DNA from: Treponema sp.
GTDB lineage: Bacteria; Spirochaetota; Spirochaetia; Treponematales; Treponemataceae
Length of the DNA: 64,000 nucleotides
Assembly: GCA_017940255.1 (NCBI GenBank)
Contig: JAGAZB010000048.1
Location: 62,001-126,000, forward strand
Direction: 5' to 3'
The first letter of the stretch is position 1. Each line of letters opens with the position of its first letter. Below are positions 53,104 through 62,217 of the stretch, piece by piece. The notes below the pieces were generated by a model. That model searched no databases and was not told where the DNA came from. It worked only from the letters and a program-made list of their open reading frames with translations. Position numbers and translations under genes: made by a program.

Positions 53104-55233
53104 TCACTTTCTTCTTACTTCAAACTGCTTCTCAATATTTTGAGGCCGCGCTTCATCCCTTTTTCGGTAGATTTTGTAAAGTTCAGCCTGAGCATCAAAA
53201 TCTCCATCCTTCTTATCGCGTTCTACATTTTCCCATGCCCCATTTTGATGCAGCTCCATGGCACTAATATTATCACGGAAGTAAATATCCAGAATCGACT
53301 TCACTTCTTCAAAGGCGCCTCTGTCCAAAATCGGGAACATAAGTTCAATTCGGCGGTCCAGGTTGCGGCTCATCCAGTCGGCACTTGAACAGTAAAGCTC
53401 CGGTGTTCCCCCGTTCTGGAAGTAGAAAATGCGGGAATGTTCAAGGTATCGGTCTACAATTGAAACCACGCGAATGTTTTCACTCATACCAGGCACACCA
53501 GGCACCAGCATACAGATTCCGCGGATATTCAAAAGCACACGTACACCAGCCTGGCTGGCCTTGTACAAAGCGGCAATTACTTCTTCGTGAGTAAGACTAT
53601 TCATTTTGGCAATAATAAGGCCAGGCTGTTCGGGCGTACTACGCTCAATTTCCCGCTGAATCATAGAAAGCAGGCGAGATTTAAGTGTAACCGGCGCCAT
53701 TGCAAGACAATCCATTTTCTGCAGGGTTGAATAACCGGTTACCAGATTAAAGAACATGGTTGCATCATTTGCAATCTGAGGATTTGCCGTAAAAAGCGAA
53801 ATATCTGAATAAAGCTTTGCAGTTTTTGTGTTGTAGTTTCCGGTTGCCAGGTGAACATAACGGCGGATTGTGTCACTTTCGCGGCGGATTACCATCAGTA
53901 TTTTTGCATGCACCTTAAGATTAACCAGGCCGTAAATTACAGTTACTCCGGAACGTTCCAGTTCATTTGCCCAGGCAATATTGCGTTCTTCATCAAAACG
54001 AGCCTTAAGCTCTACAAGAACAACCACCTGTTTTCCGTTATGGGCCGCCCTTTCCAAAGCGTCGATTATCGGAGAATCGCGGCCAGTACGGTAAAGGGTC
54101 ATTTTTATAGCAAGCACGTCTTTATCATCAGCTGCATCATTCAAAAATTTTACAACAGGATCATAACTTTCGTAAGGAACATGTAAAATCTTATCTTTAA
54201 TCTTTAATGTATCCCAATAAGGCTGGTCTTCCGGTAAATCTGCCGGGTAAAAATGCTCCCACTTTTCAAAAGAAAGCTCCGCGCCAATATCACTATCCCG
54301 CAATTCCATCAAATCTCCAGGATTAATAATGCGGTCTACCTGATAAACATCTTCCACCCCAATTTCAAGCTTTTCCATCAGGAATTTTTTGATTTTTTCA
54401 CTAGAAGAGTTACAGGTCATCTGAACTGGGAAAGAAGATTTTCGCTGAATCAAAACATCTTCCATGGCATTAATAAAGTTTCCGGAATCTTCGTCTACAG
54501 AAAAGTCGGCATCGCGGGTAACTTTGAACAAAAGTGATTCTTCAACATCAAAACCAGGAAAAAGATTTGTTCCAAACACAGAAATAATATCCTGCAAAAG
54601 GGCAAAAGGTTTACCGCTGATAAGAGAACCACGCTCAGAAGGCAGCCAGAAAATATTAGAAAGCCCAAGAGGGATTTCCACAAAGGCAATTCGTGGTAAA
54701 TCATCCGAACCTTTAAGCTCCTGTGAAGAAAAACGAATACCAGAAATCGGCTTAAGTAAAAAGGCCGCATAAACCGAAAGGTTTTTTATATTCGGGAAGG
54801 CTTCTGTATCTGTTCTGAGAGGAGTTAAAAGCGGGTAAATATCTGTCTGAAAAAGCGCATGCAGATATTCAGTCTGCTGCTGGGTATAAGATTCTGGCGT
54901 TACATAAACGAGTCCCTTTTCAGAAAGGGCAGGCAGAATATCTGTCATGAGGCATTCTTGCTGTGTACGCACAATCTGATGGGCACGGGCAGAAATAGAA
55001 GTTAGCACCATCTGGGGATTCAGTCCCGAAATATCGGTTGAATCTGGACTATCAAAAAATTGGCGCTTTAGGGATGCTACGCGCACCTGAAAAAATTCGT
55101 CAAAGTTTGAAGTAACGATTGAAAGAAACTGTAGGCGTTCCAAAAGAGGCAGGTCTTTTTTTAATCCTTGATGAAGTACACGAGCATTAAACTCCAGCCA
55201 TGAAAGCTCTCTGTTAAAAAATCTGTTTTCCAT
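53104..55233 (-). CDS. ppk1: Polyphosphate kinase 1
   Basis: 709 residues from the ATG at 55233 (GGGGAAGAA upstream; an ATG at 55251 is the alternative). It makes polyphosphate from ATP. The start FFNRELSWLEFNARVLHQG is the family hallmark. The phosphorylated His is in RRYVHLATGNYNTKTA. GVRVLLNIRGICMLVPGVPG and LYCSSADWMSRNLDRRIELM complete the core. It lies 29 nt downstream of ppx on the same strand, so making and breaking enzymes form one operon. Confidence 0.95.
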   Translation of the reverse strand: MENRFFNRELSWLEFNARVLHQGLKKDLPLLERLQFLSIVTSNFDEFFQVRVASLKRQFFDSPDSTDISGLNPQMVLTSISARAHQIVRTQQECLMTDILPALSEKGLVYVTPESYTQQQTEYLHALFQTDIYPLLTPLRTDTEAFPNIKNLSVYAAFLLKPISGIRFSSQELKGSDDLPRIAFVEIPLGLSNIFWLPSERGSLISGKPFALLQDIISVFGTNLFPGFDVEESLLFKVTRDADFSVDEDSGNFINAMEDVLIQRKSSFPVQMTCNSSSEKIKKFLMEKLEIGVEDVYQVDRIINPGDLMELRDSDIGAELSFEKWEHFYPADLPEDQPYWDTLKIKDKILHVPYESYDPVVKFLNDAADDKDVLAIKMTLYRTGRDSPIIDALERAAHNGKQVVVLVELKARFDEERNIAWANELERSGVTVIYGLVNLKVHAKILMVIRRESDTIRRYVHLATGNYNTKTAKLYSDISLFTANPQIANDATMFFNLVTGYSTLQKMDCLAMAPVTLKSRLLSMIQREIERSTPEQPGLIIAKMNSLTHEEVIAALYKASQAGVRVLLNIRGICMLVPGVPGMSENIRVVSIVDRYLEHSRIFYFQNGGTPELYCSSADWMSRNLDRRIELMFPILDRGAFEEVKSILDIYFRDNISAMELHQNGAWENVERDKKDGDFDAQAELYKIYRKRDEARPQNIEKQFEVRRK

Positions 55234-55280
55234 AATTTCTTCCCCAATCATTCGTTTCCGCCCTCGCTGCGGGAATCCTT

Positions 55281-56807
55281 CTATAACAAAATTACCTTGT
55301 ATCCAAAAACCGACTCAAACATTCCAGACTTTTCAGACAAGGCAATGCGTTCAAGAATGGTATTTTTTGTATTTTTTGTGTGAATTACCAGATTATTCTG
55401 TTCCAGTTTGATAGAAATATCACTGAATTTCTGAATATGACCGCGGTCCAGCGCATCTGCAATGCGCAAAATAGCCGTAAGCTTTAATATAGTCATGCGG
55501 TCCTGACGTGGCAGCATAAGAAAACTGTCTTCATCCTGAGGAACAGACGAACCTTTGTGATACTTTGCAATCTCCGAAACAATCGTAATATCCTTGCGAC
55601 TCAAACCAAAAATTTCTGAATTTTTGATGATGTAAGAACTGTGCAGATTGTGATTATCATAGCGGATAAAAGAACCAATATCGTGCAAAATAGCCGCAGT
55701 TTCAAGCAAAGTGCGGGCGTGATCGTCCAGGGCCAGCTCGTTTTTAAGAACATCGTAAAGCTTTGCGCAAATCATCATTACACATTCTGAATGTTTTTCA
55801 TCACCATGATACTTGCGCAAAAGATTTCGTGCCGAAGCGGTAATCTGTGTAACGAATTCCTGTCGTAATTCCTCATTTTCTCCAGAATACTTATTCAAAA
55901 GCAAGCCGTTACGAATGTTTGTTTCCGGCACCAGCATTTTTTCTGCCTTTGTAAAAAGCAGGAAGCGCAGATAAATTAAAAGGCTAACCTGCAAGGTTTC
56001 GGCTTCGTTATAAGGAATTTTAAAGCGGGCGACACATTCGTCCAAAGAATAATTCTGAACTTCACGAACAAAAGCTTCAAAATCTGCCTTATCAATTTCC
56101 CAGAGGAAGGTAGAAACAGGTTTTCCCACATGAAGGGCCGCCAGTGTTACATCAGAACCAACTGCAATAAACTGTTTTACCTCTTCCAGACTAAGTTCAT
56201 TTTCCAAAGAGCCCTTTGTATTGTAAATGGACTCCTTTACATATCGCTGAATATCATCATAAGAGCTGGTACGTTTCTTAATCTGCTGTTCAATGCGCAC
56301 AGTTCCAAGGCGCAGACTATGCACACCAGCCATTTTTCCGTCAGACATCATCATAATTTCGGTTGTACTTCCGCCGACAACTAAAATTACGGTATCGTCC
56401 AGAAGATGAACAGATTGGTCTTTAATACAGTCATTTACAGCAAGATAAACAAGTTTATTTTCTTCAATACCATCAATGATATGCACACGAAGCCCGGTCT
56501 GCACAAGAATACGGTCAATAATCGGGTCGCTGTTTTTTGCATCACGGAAGGCACTAAGAGCAATACAGTTTGCTTCTGAAGGCACAATACCCCAGGACGC
56601 AAGCTGCTCAACATAGCGTTTTAAAATTTGAATAAGCTGATTTTGGGTTTCCTGACTGATTACTCCGTTCGTAAAAACGTCCTTTCCTAAAGGAAGGGGC
56701 ATTGTAGAACGGTCTATAATATTCTGGGTTCCGTTTGGCGTGAATTCGGCAACAAGAAGCCGAACCCCCGTAGAACCTATTTCTATAACTGATTCTGGGG
56801 TTGCCAT
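55281..56807 (-). CDS. ppx: Exopolyphosphatase / Ppx-GppA phosphatase with HD domain
   Basis: 508 residues with an AGGAGG Shine-Dalgarno. The N-terminal ASKHA core has IEIGSTGVRLLVAEF and a second phosphate loop VVGGSTTEIMMMSDGKM (usual form DIGGGSTE). The C-terminal HD domain has AAILHDIGSFIRYDNHNLHS. It degrades polyphosphate or pppGpp. Together with ppk1 downstream it controls polyphosphate level. It lies 13 nt after the toroid glycosidase gene, so the three genes may be co-transcribed. Confidence 0.92.
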   Translation of the reverse strand: MATPESVIEIGSTGVRLLVAEFTPNGTQNIIDRSTMPLPLGKDVFTNGVISQETQNQLIQILKRYVEQLASWGIVPSEANCIALSAFRDAKNSDPIIDRILVQTGLRVHIIDGIEENKLVYLAVNDCIKDQSVHLLDDTVILVVGGSTTEIMMMSDGKMAGVHSLRLGTVRIEQQIKKRTSSYDDIQRYVKESIYNTKGSLENELSLEEVKQFIAVGSDVTLAALHVGKPVSTFLWEIDKADFEAFVREVQNYSLDECVARFKIPYNEAETLQVSLLIYLRFLLFTKAEKMLVPETNIRNGLLLNKYSGENEELRQEFVTQITASARNLLRKYHGDEKHSECVMMICAKLYDVLKNELALDDHARTLLETAAILHDIGSFIRYDNHNLHSSYIIKNSEIFGLSRKDITIVSEIAKYHKGSSVPQDEDSFLMLPRQDRMTILKLTAILRIADALDRGHIQKFSDISIKLEQNNLVIHTKNTKNTILERIALSEKSGMFESVFGYKVILL

Positions 56808-56820
56808 GGAACCTCCTGTC

Positions 56821-58248
56821 TTAAAGCTTATCTATAAGCATAGAACACTTTCCACTTGGAATTGGAAGTGTCTTCTTCTTCTGATCAAGAATATTGATTG
56901 TAAAGTAATAGAGTTTTTCGCTTTCCATCTGAATTTCCCAACCACGAGAACTCTTATTAGAAAGAATTGTAATGAGGTTTCGTTTAAGAGAAAGCTTTTC
57001 AATTCCCATAATCTCAAGATTTGGAATAATCCAGTCTACAGTTTTACGAGGCAAACTGATTGCAAGACCAATTACGTTTTCAATCATCAAAGCAATAGTA
57101 GAAAGACCGGCTGTAATTATATAGCGCGAGCGTGCATAATCCTTTTTATTTCGTTTAGCCTTACCTTCTTTATTTGGCATGTATGCTTCGAATAAATCAC
57201 CAGGTTCTTTATTTTCATTAGGCATAAGACCTTCCAAAACAAAGTACAAGTGACGGATTGCACATTCGCGGGCGAATTCATACTGACCATACTTTTCCAG
57301 TCCCTTGATAACCATAAAGTTATAGGCTGGCATAACACTTCCGCAGAAACCGTTTCCTTCTTCACTAAAGTTAGGATCATCTGCAGAAAGAGTTGGGAAA
57401 GGATGCTCAGTTCCGAATGTATTAGGATTGTTCAAATGTTCAACAAGTAAATCTGCTTTATCAGCATTTGGGATTTCTGCAAGCATTGTCCAATAAGCGG
57501 CAATTGTCTTAACAGGCAGACGTGCTTCATTTTCGTCCAAATCATAATAGAAGCCAGTATCATTATCCCACATCAAAGAATTGATTTTTGTTTTTATTGC
57601 AAAGTAAAGTTTTCTGTACTGGAAACTGATTTCTTTATCATTCAAAATATCGCCCAGAGCAGACATATACGAAGCGTTAATTGCCATGCAGGCGTTAAAA
57701 TCAACAGGATAACAAACATTTTCACGAGGAGAATTAGTCATTCCTGTAGCAGAAACAGGTACTGAATAAAGCCCATTTTCCTTGCGGAAGTTTTCATTGA
57801 GCCAGTCCATATATTTCTGAAGATATGGCATAACATCCTTAATGCGTTTCTTGTTTGCAGATTTATGGAAAAGGTTATACTCAGCAAATGCAAAAAGAGG
57901 CAGACCTACCCCTTCCGGATTCTTTTTATCCAAAACTGGCTGGTTAGCCTTAACATCATACTTATTGCGGATAGCACCATTGGCTTCCTGCATTTTGTAA
58001 AAATAGTCAATATTTTTGCAAGAATCAAAATTGCGGTTGGAATAAACTAAAAAGAATGAAGAAAGAATAGACTCAAACTGATTAATTGTCAGCTGACCAT
58101 CCTCAGGATAAATAAAGAGTCCATTTGTATCCTGCTCTCCAGATTCTGGATTAATCCAAAATGAAGAAACCCAAGACCACGTCTTATTATAAATGTCAAC
58201 AAAATCCTGATCGTAAAAATGGATTTTTGGAAAATCGTGTTTATTCAC
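56821..58248 (-). CDS. (alpha/alpha)6-toroid glycosidase (MGH1/GH63-like)
   Basis: 475 residues from a GTG start with AGGAG upstream. The fold-bearing motifs are GLPLFAFAEYNLF, YPVDFNACMAINASYMSAL, SLMWDNDTGFYYDLDEN, AAYWTMLAEIPNADKA and NGFCGSVMPAYNFMVIKGL, as in MGH1-type glycosidases related to GH37/GH63 (trehalase, mannosylglycerate hydrolase). No signal peptide. Substrate unknown; trehalose- or mannosyl-type sugars are possible. First of a probable operon with ppx and ppk1. Confidence 0.78.
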   Translation of the reverse strand: MNKHDFPKIHFYDQDFVDIYNKTWSWVSSFWINPESGEQDTNGLFIYPEDGQLTINQFESILSSFFLVYSNRNFDSCKNIDYFYKMQEANGAIRNKYDVKANQPVLDKKNPEGVGLPLFAFAEYNLFHKSANKKRIKDVMPYLQKYMDWLNENFRKENGLYSVPVSATGMTNSPRENVCYPVDFNACMAINASYMSALGDILNDKEISFQYRKLYFAIKTKINSLMWDNDTGFYYDLDENEARLPVKTIAAYWTMLAEIPNADKADLLVEHLNNPNTFGTEHPFPTLSADDPNFSEEGNGFCGSVMPAYNFMVIKGLEKYGQYEFARECAIRHLYFVLEGLMPNENKEPGDLFEAYMPNKEGKAKRNKKDYARSRYIITAGLSTIALMIENVIGLAISLPRKTVDWIIPNLEIMGIEKLSLKRNLITILSNKSSRGWEIQMESEKLYYFTINILDQKKKTLPIPSGKCSMLIDKL

Positions 58249-58458
58249 AAAGACTCCTACAAAGCATTCACTTTTTCTAAAAACTGTAACTCACATTATA
58301 GCACACTTTTAAAAAAAAGTGGAAAATTCCGAAAAAAATATGCAATTTTTTTTAAATTTTACCCCTTTGAAAGTTGACAACATAAAAAAAATTTCAATTT
58401 TTTATAAAATTTTTGTAGGAAATCGAATTTTGCGGCAACTATATAAATAGAGGTAATT

Positions 58459-59997
58459 ATGCAAATATATTCATTTTCGCCCTTTGGTTACGAAGGTGCA
58501 TTAGTCACAGTTGAAGTAGATTTACGCAGGGGGATTCCCGCAGTAGATATTGTAGGACTTGCGGACGGAGCTGTAAAAGAATCTCGCGAAAGGATGCAGG
58601 CCGCCATCAGAAATGCGGGTTTTGATTTTCCCCCGGAAAGAGTTTTAATCAGCCTTTCCCCTGCCGACCTGAAAAAAGAAGGTGCCGGTTTTGATCTACC
58701 CGTTGCCCTAAGCGTTCTTAAGGCGCAGGCAGAAGCTTCTGGAGTCCTGTTTGATGATGAAACACTTCTTGTGATGGGTGAACTAGAACTTTCTGGAAAA
58801 ATCCGCCCTATAAAGGGGGTAAACGCCGCAGTTTCTACAGCCTTTGCAAATGGCATACGCCGCTGCATTGTCCCCCTTCAGAACGCCGAAGAAGCCCGTG
58901 AAGTTCCGGGGACAAAAGTGTATGGGGCCGATTGTCTGGAAAACGCTTTCAGGGCGCTTTCGGAGGCGGAGCTCTTTACTACAAAAGAGGCGCGTTTGAA
59001 GGAAGAAGACAGAGTGGAATTTTGCAAGATAACCGAAGGCCTGGAGTATGCACAAATACGGGGGCAGAAAGAACTTGTGAGGGCTCTGCAGATTGCTGCG
59101 GCTGGCGGGCATAATTTTATTGCGGTGGGGGCCCCCGGCTGCGGGAAAACCATGGCAATTCAGAAGTTTCCGGCGCTGATGGCAGCTCTCACAGAAAGTG
59201 AAGCTCATTCTGTTACAAGAATCTGGTCTCTTGCAGGCCTGATTAAGCCTTCCGAACCGCTCATCCAGACGCCTCCATTCAGAATGCCACATCAAACTGC
59301 ATCTATCGAAGGCATTTGTGGCGGCGGACCACAGTGCCGCCCCGGCGAAATTTCTCTGGCCCACAACGGAGTTCTTTTCCTTGATGAAGCGGCCGAATTC
59401 CGAAGTTCAGTTTTACAGATGCTTAGAGTTCCTCTGGAATCAGGAAAAATCACTTTGAGCCGCGCCGGCCGAACAAGCACTTACCCTGCAAATTTTCAGC
59501 TTCTTATGGCTGTCAACCCCTGTCCTTGTGGCAATTATGGTTCAAAATCAAAAATATGCCTCTGCAGCACAAAATCGATAGAACAATACTGGAAGAAGTT
59601 TTCTGCTCCTCTCTTAGACCGCATTGATTTACGGGTTTTTGTTGATAATCCAGATAATTCGCAAAAAGAAAAAAGTTACGAATCTATGTCTACAGAAAAA
59701 CTAAGGGAAGACATAAAACGGGCCATTATCATTCAACGAAAAAGACAAGGAATAAAAAATGCAAAACTGACACCCCAGCAAATTTCTGATTTTTGCAAAA
59801 CTGATAGTGAGGGACATAAACTTCTGGAAAATGCCGCTGAAAAATACAATTTTTCTCCACGCGCAATTTCTTCCTGTCTCAAAACTGCCCGAACAATTGC
59901 AGATATGGAAGGCTGTGAAAATATTTCTGTTTCACACCTCAAAGAAGCAATTTCTTTCAGGAAACTCTGCTGCAATACAACGCTGGAATTGGAATAG
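58459..59997 (+). CDS. comM: ComM/YifB-type magnesium-chelatase-like AAA+ protein
   Basis: 512 residues. An N-terminal Lon-protease-like fold (QIYSFSPFGYEGALVTVEVD) precedes the AAA+ module: Walker A GAPGCGKTMAI, RPGEISLAHNGVLFLDEAAE (Walker B), MAVNPCPCGNYG and SAPLLDRIDLRVFVD. ComM is a hexameric helicase that promotes branch migration in natural transformation. An AGAGGT Shine-Dalgarno is present. The 210-bp upstream gap (58249-58458) is very AT-rich and holds only this gene's promoter region. ComM and RecQ nearby are both DNA-recombination genes. Confidence 0.94.
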   Translation: MQIYSFSPFGYEGALVTVEVDLRRGIPAVDIVGLADGAVKESRERMQAAIRNAGFDFPPERVLISLSPADLKKEGAGFDLPVALSVLKAQAEASGVLFDDETLLVMGELELSGKIRPIKGVNAAVSTAFANGIRRCIVPLQNAEEAREVPGTKVYGADCLENAFRALSEAELFTTKEARLKEEDRVEFCKITEGLEYAQIRGQKELVRALQIAAAGGHNFIAVGAPGCGKTMAIQKFPALMAALTESEAHSVTRIWSLAGLIKPSEPLIQTPPFRMPHQTASIEGICGGGPQCRPGEISLAHNGVLFLDEAAEFRSSVLQMLRVPLESGKITLSRAGRTSTYPANFQLLMAVNPCPCGNYGSKSKICLCSTKSIEQYWKKFSAPLLDRIDLRVFVDNPDNSQKEKSYESMSTEKLREDIKRAIIIQRKRQGIKNAKLTPQQISDFCKTDSEGHKLLENAAEKYNFSPRAISSCLKTARTIADMEGCENISVSHLKEAISFRKLCCNTTLELE

Positions 59998-60169
59998 TTT
60001 GCGAGCAAACTCTATACCGGAGAAGAGACTTACGTTCGTTCGCGTTGCTCACTCACTACCGAGTTTGCAAGCAAACTCGTGAACCTCTGATTATCATTGG
60101 CACAATCCATGCATCAACTGAGGTTCGAATCTGCCTAAGGAGTTCAAGTCACCTACTTAGAATGTGTAT
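59998..60169. repeat. Hairpin-repeat region with duplicated tRNA-Leu end
   Basis: Two similar palindromes, AGTTTGCGAGCAAACT (59996-60011) and CGAGTTTGCAAGCAAACTCG (60060-60079), flank TACCGGAGAAGAGACTT (60015-60031), an exact 17-nt copy of the tRNA-Leu 3' end (60205-60221). Short T-arm-like pieces (GGTTCGAATC near 60122) also occur. No intact gene was seen here. Confidence 0.6.
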
Positions 60170-60200
60170 AAAAAAAAAGACTTCCATATTTAGGAAGTCT
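60170..60200 (-). terminator. Intrinsic terminator of tRNA-Leu
   Basis: On the minus strand AGACTTCC-taaata-GGAAGTCT is followed by nine T, directly after the tRNA. Confidence 0.92.
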
Positions 60201-60204
60201 AAAG

Positions 60205-60287
60205 TACCGGAGAAGAGACTTGAACTCTTACACGATTGCTCGCAACAGATTTTGAGTCTGTCGTGTCTACCATTCCACCACTCCGGC
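60205..60287 (-). tRNA. tRNA-Leu (anticodon CAA)
   Basis: 83 nt on the minus strand. The acceptor stem GCCGGAG pairs with CTCCGGT (one G-U). The anticodon stem-loop is ACAGA-CTCAAAA-TCTGT, with anticodon CAA (reads UUG). A long variable arm and T-arm GAGTTCAAGTCTC follow. CCA is not encoded. It is monocistronic, with its own terminator. Confidence 0.95.
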
Positions 60288-60355
60288 GAGGTTTTACAAA
60301 TTTATCAGATTATTAATTTTTTTTCAAGTGTAACAAGGAGATTTTATTTACTTTG

Positions 60356-60364
60356 TGCTATAAT
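60356..60364 (+). promoter_or_regulatory. Extended -10 promoter of recQ (leaderless configuration)
   Basis: TGC-TATAAT (60356-60364), AAATAC (6 nt), then the ATG at 60371. The only purine-rich stretch (AAGGAG at 60335) is ~30 nt away, too far to act as a Shine-Dalgarno. Confidence 0.7.
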
Positions 60365-60370
60365 AAATAC

Positions 60371-62215
60371 ATGAAAATCCAGCCGGAAACCTTTGTAAAT
60401 GCAAAAGCAGAAGAAGTCCTGAAAACTGTATTCGGCTATGACTCATTCCGTCCCCTGCAAAAAGAAATAATTCAGTCTATTTTAAGCGGAAAAGATACTT
60501 TGGGTGTTATGCCAACCGGCGGCGGAAAATCTATCTGCTATCAATTGCCATCTCTAATTTTCCCGGGGCTCACAGTTGTTGTTTCACCCCTAATTTCGCT
60601 CATGCATGACCAGGTAGCTTCTCTTGAATCTACAGGTATTCACTCAGTTTTCCTAAATAGCAGTTTGGAATGGGAAGAATATCTGTTTGCCGCAGATGAA
60701 ATCCGCCAGGGAAAGGTAAAAATCATATATGTTTCTCCAGAAGGATTAAGCACAGGCAGAATTAGAGATTTACTTTCTTCCCCAGAAGTTTTAGTCTCTT
60801 GTTTTACGATTGATGAAGCACATTGTATTTCCGAATGGGGACACGATTTCCGTCCAGATTATCTTGAAATTCGTTCAATAAGACGACTTTTTCCTCATGC
60901 CGTTATGCTTGCCCTTACCGCAACTGCCACGGAACAGGTTCGTCAGGATATCATCCAAAATCTTTCACTCAAAGAGCCCTCAGTTTTCATATCTAGTTTT
61001 GATCGTCCAAATATTTTTCTGGAAGTCCAACCAAAAAGGAATGCTCTCGACCAGGTTATTAGCTGTATCAAAAAACACGCGGGCGACAGCGGCATAATTT
61101 ACTGCAATTCCCGAAAACAAACTGATGAACTTACAGAAAAGCTCGATAAACTTGGTTACAGCGTTTTGAATTATCACGCCGGCCTTAGCGATAACATCCG
61201 CAGTAAAAATCAGGATAAATTTATAAGGGATGAAGTACAAATCATTGTTGCAACAGTTGCCTTTGGAATGGGAATAGATAAACCGAACGTACGTTTTGTA
61301 ATTAATTATGACTTGCCAAAATCTCTGGCCGAATATTATCAGGAAATAGGACGTGCCGGCCGGGACGGGCTTTCTTCCGACGCCCTTCTTCTATACAGCC
61401 CCGCAGACATCCACAAAATCCGCTTCTTTTTCCAGGATGTAGCCGACCCGCAGAAATCAGAAATCCTTTTACAGGGAATGATACAGTACGCCACATCCAG
61501 AATATGCCACCGTAAACAGCTGCTCGCATATTTTGGAGAAAGCCTCAAAAGGCCGGTAGATAACTGCTGTGATATTTGCAAATGCGGCTCACTCCCCCTC
61601 AAAAACGTTACCATTCCTGCCCAGAAAATTATGTCCTGCATAATCAGAACCAGACAGCGATTTGGCGCCACTTATGTTATAGACGTCCTCACCGGCTCAA
61701 AAAACAAAAGAATTTATGAAAATGGACACGATAAGCTTTCCACCTGGAATATTGGCGATGATTTTTCACGTGACGGCTGGTATGAACTGCTTGATTTACT
61801 TACGGCTGAAGGACTAGTCACAAAAACCGGAGAATACAATATTCTGGAAATTACAGCCAGAGGTAAAAACTTCCTGGTCAACCGCGAAGAACTGCATTTG
61901 CCAATGTCAGATTTTGCTACAATGAAGTTCGCAAAGAAAACTTCCCTCCGCAAGGTTACAAGTACCACACCAGCTCAAGACGATGATGAAGCAAACCAGA
62001 TAATTACAAAACTTAAGGCATGGCGAAAGCGCAAGGCAGATGACATGAATGTACCGCCTCATATCATTTTCGGAGACAAAACACTTCTGGATATTGCCGC
62101 AAAAAAACCGACTAACAAAGGGGCCCTGTTAAACATTTACGGAATCGGAAGTGCAAAAGCAGAAGCATTCGGTCGGGCAATTATGGAAATTGTTACAGAT
62201 GTAACACTTAAGTAA
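60371..62215 (+). CDS. recQ: ATP-dependent DNA helicase RecQ
   Basis: 614 residues from the ATG at 60371; an in-frame start at 60353 lies in the promoter and is rejected. Walker A PTGGGKS (48-54), DEAH box IDEAHCISEWGHDFRPDY, motif VI EIGRAGRDG. The zinc-binding Cys set is CHRKQ ... CCDICKC. A winged-helix RQC and a C-terminal HRDC domain (ALLNIYGIGSAKAEAFG) complete it. It unwinds DNA in recombination and repair. It converges with the AAA+ gene (2-nt gap). Confidence 0.96.
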   Translation: MKIQPETFVNAKAEEVLKTVFGYDSFRPLQKEIIQSILSGKDTLGVMPTGGGKSICYQLPSLIFPGLTVVVSPLISLMHDQVASLESTGIHSVFLNSSLEWEEYLFAADEIRQGKVKIIYVSPEGLSTGRIRDLLSSPEVLVSCFTIDEAHCISEWGHDFRPDYLEIRSIRRLFPHAVMLALTATATEQVRQDIIQNLSLKEPSVFISSFDRPNIFLEVQPKRNALDQVISCIKKHAGDSGIIYCNSRKQTDELTEKLDKLGYSVLNYHAGLSDNIRSKNQDKFIRDEVQIIVATVAFGMGIDKPNVRFVINYDLPKSLAEYYQEIGRAGRDGLSSDALLLYSPADIHKIRFFFQDVADPQKSEILLQGMIQYATSRICHRKQLLAYFGESLKRPVDNCCDICKCGSLPLKNVTIPAQKIMSCIIRTRQRFGATYVIDVLTGSKNKRIYENGHDKLSTWNIGDDFSRDGWYELLDLLTAEGLVTKTGEYNILEITARGKNFLVNREELHLPMSDFATMKFAKKTSLRKVTSTTPAQDDDEANQIITKLKAWRKRKADDMNVPPHIIFGDKTLLDIAAKKPTNKGALLNIYGIGSAKAEAFGRAIMEIVTDVTLK

Positions 62216-62217
62216 AA

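Noticed and set aside
60084..60160. T-arm-like pieces (GGTTCGAATC, GAGTTCAAGTC) suggesting another tRNA
   Set aside because: No acceptor or anticodon stem can be formed; at most remnants of tRNA sequence.
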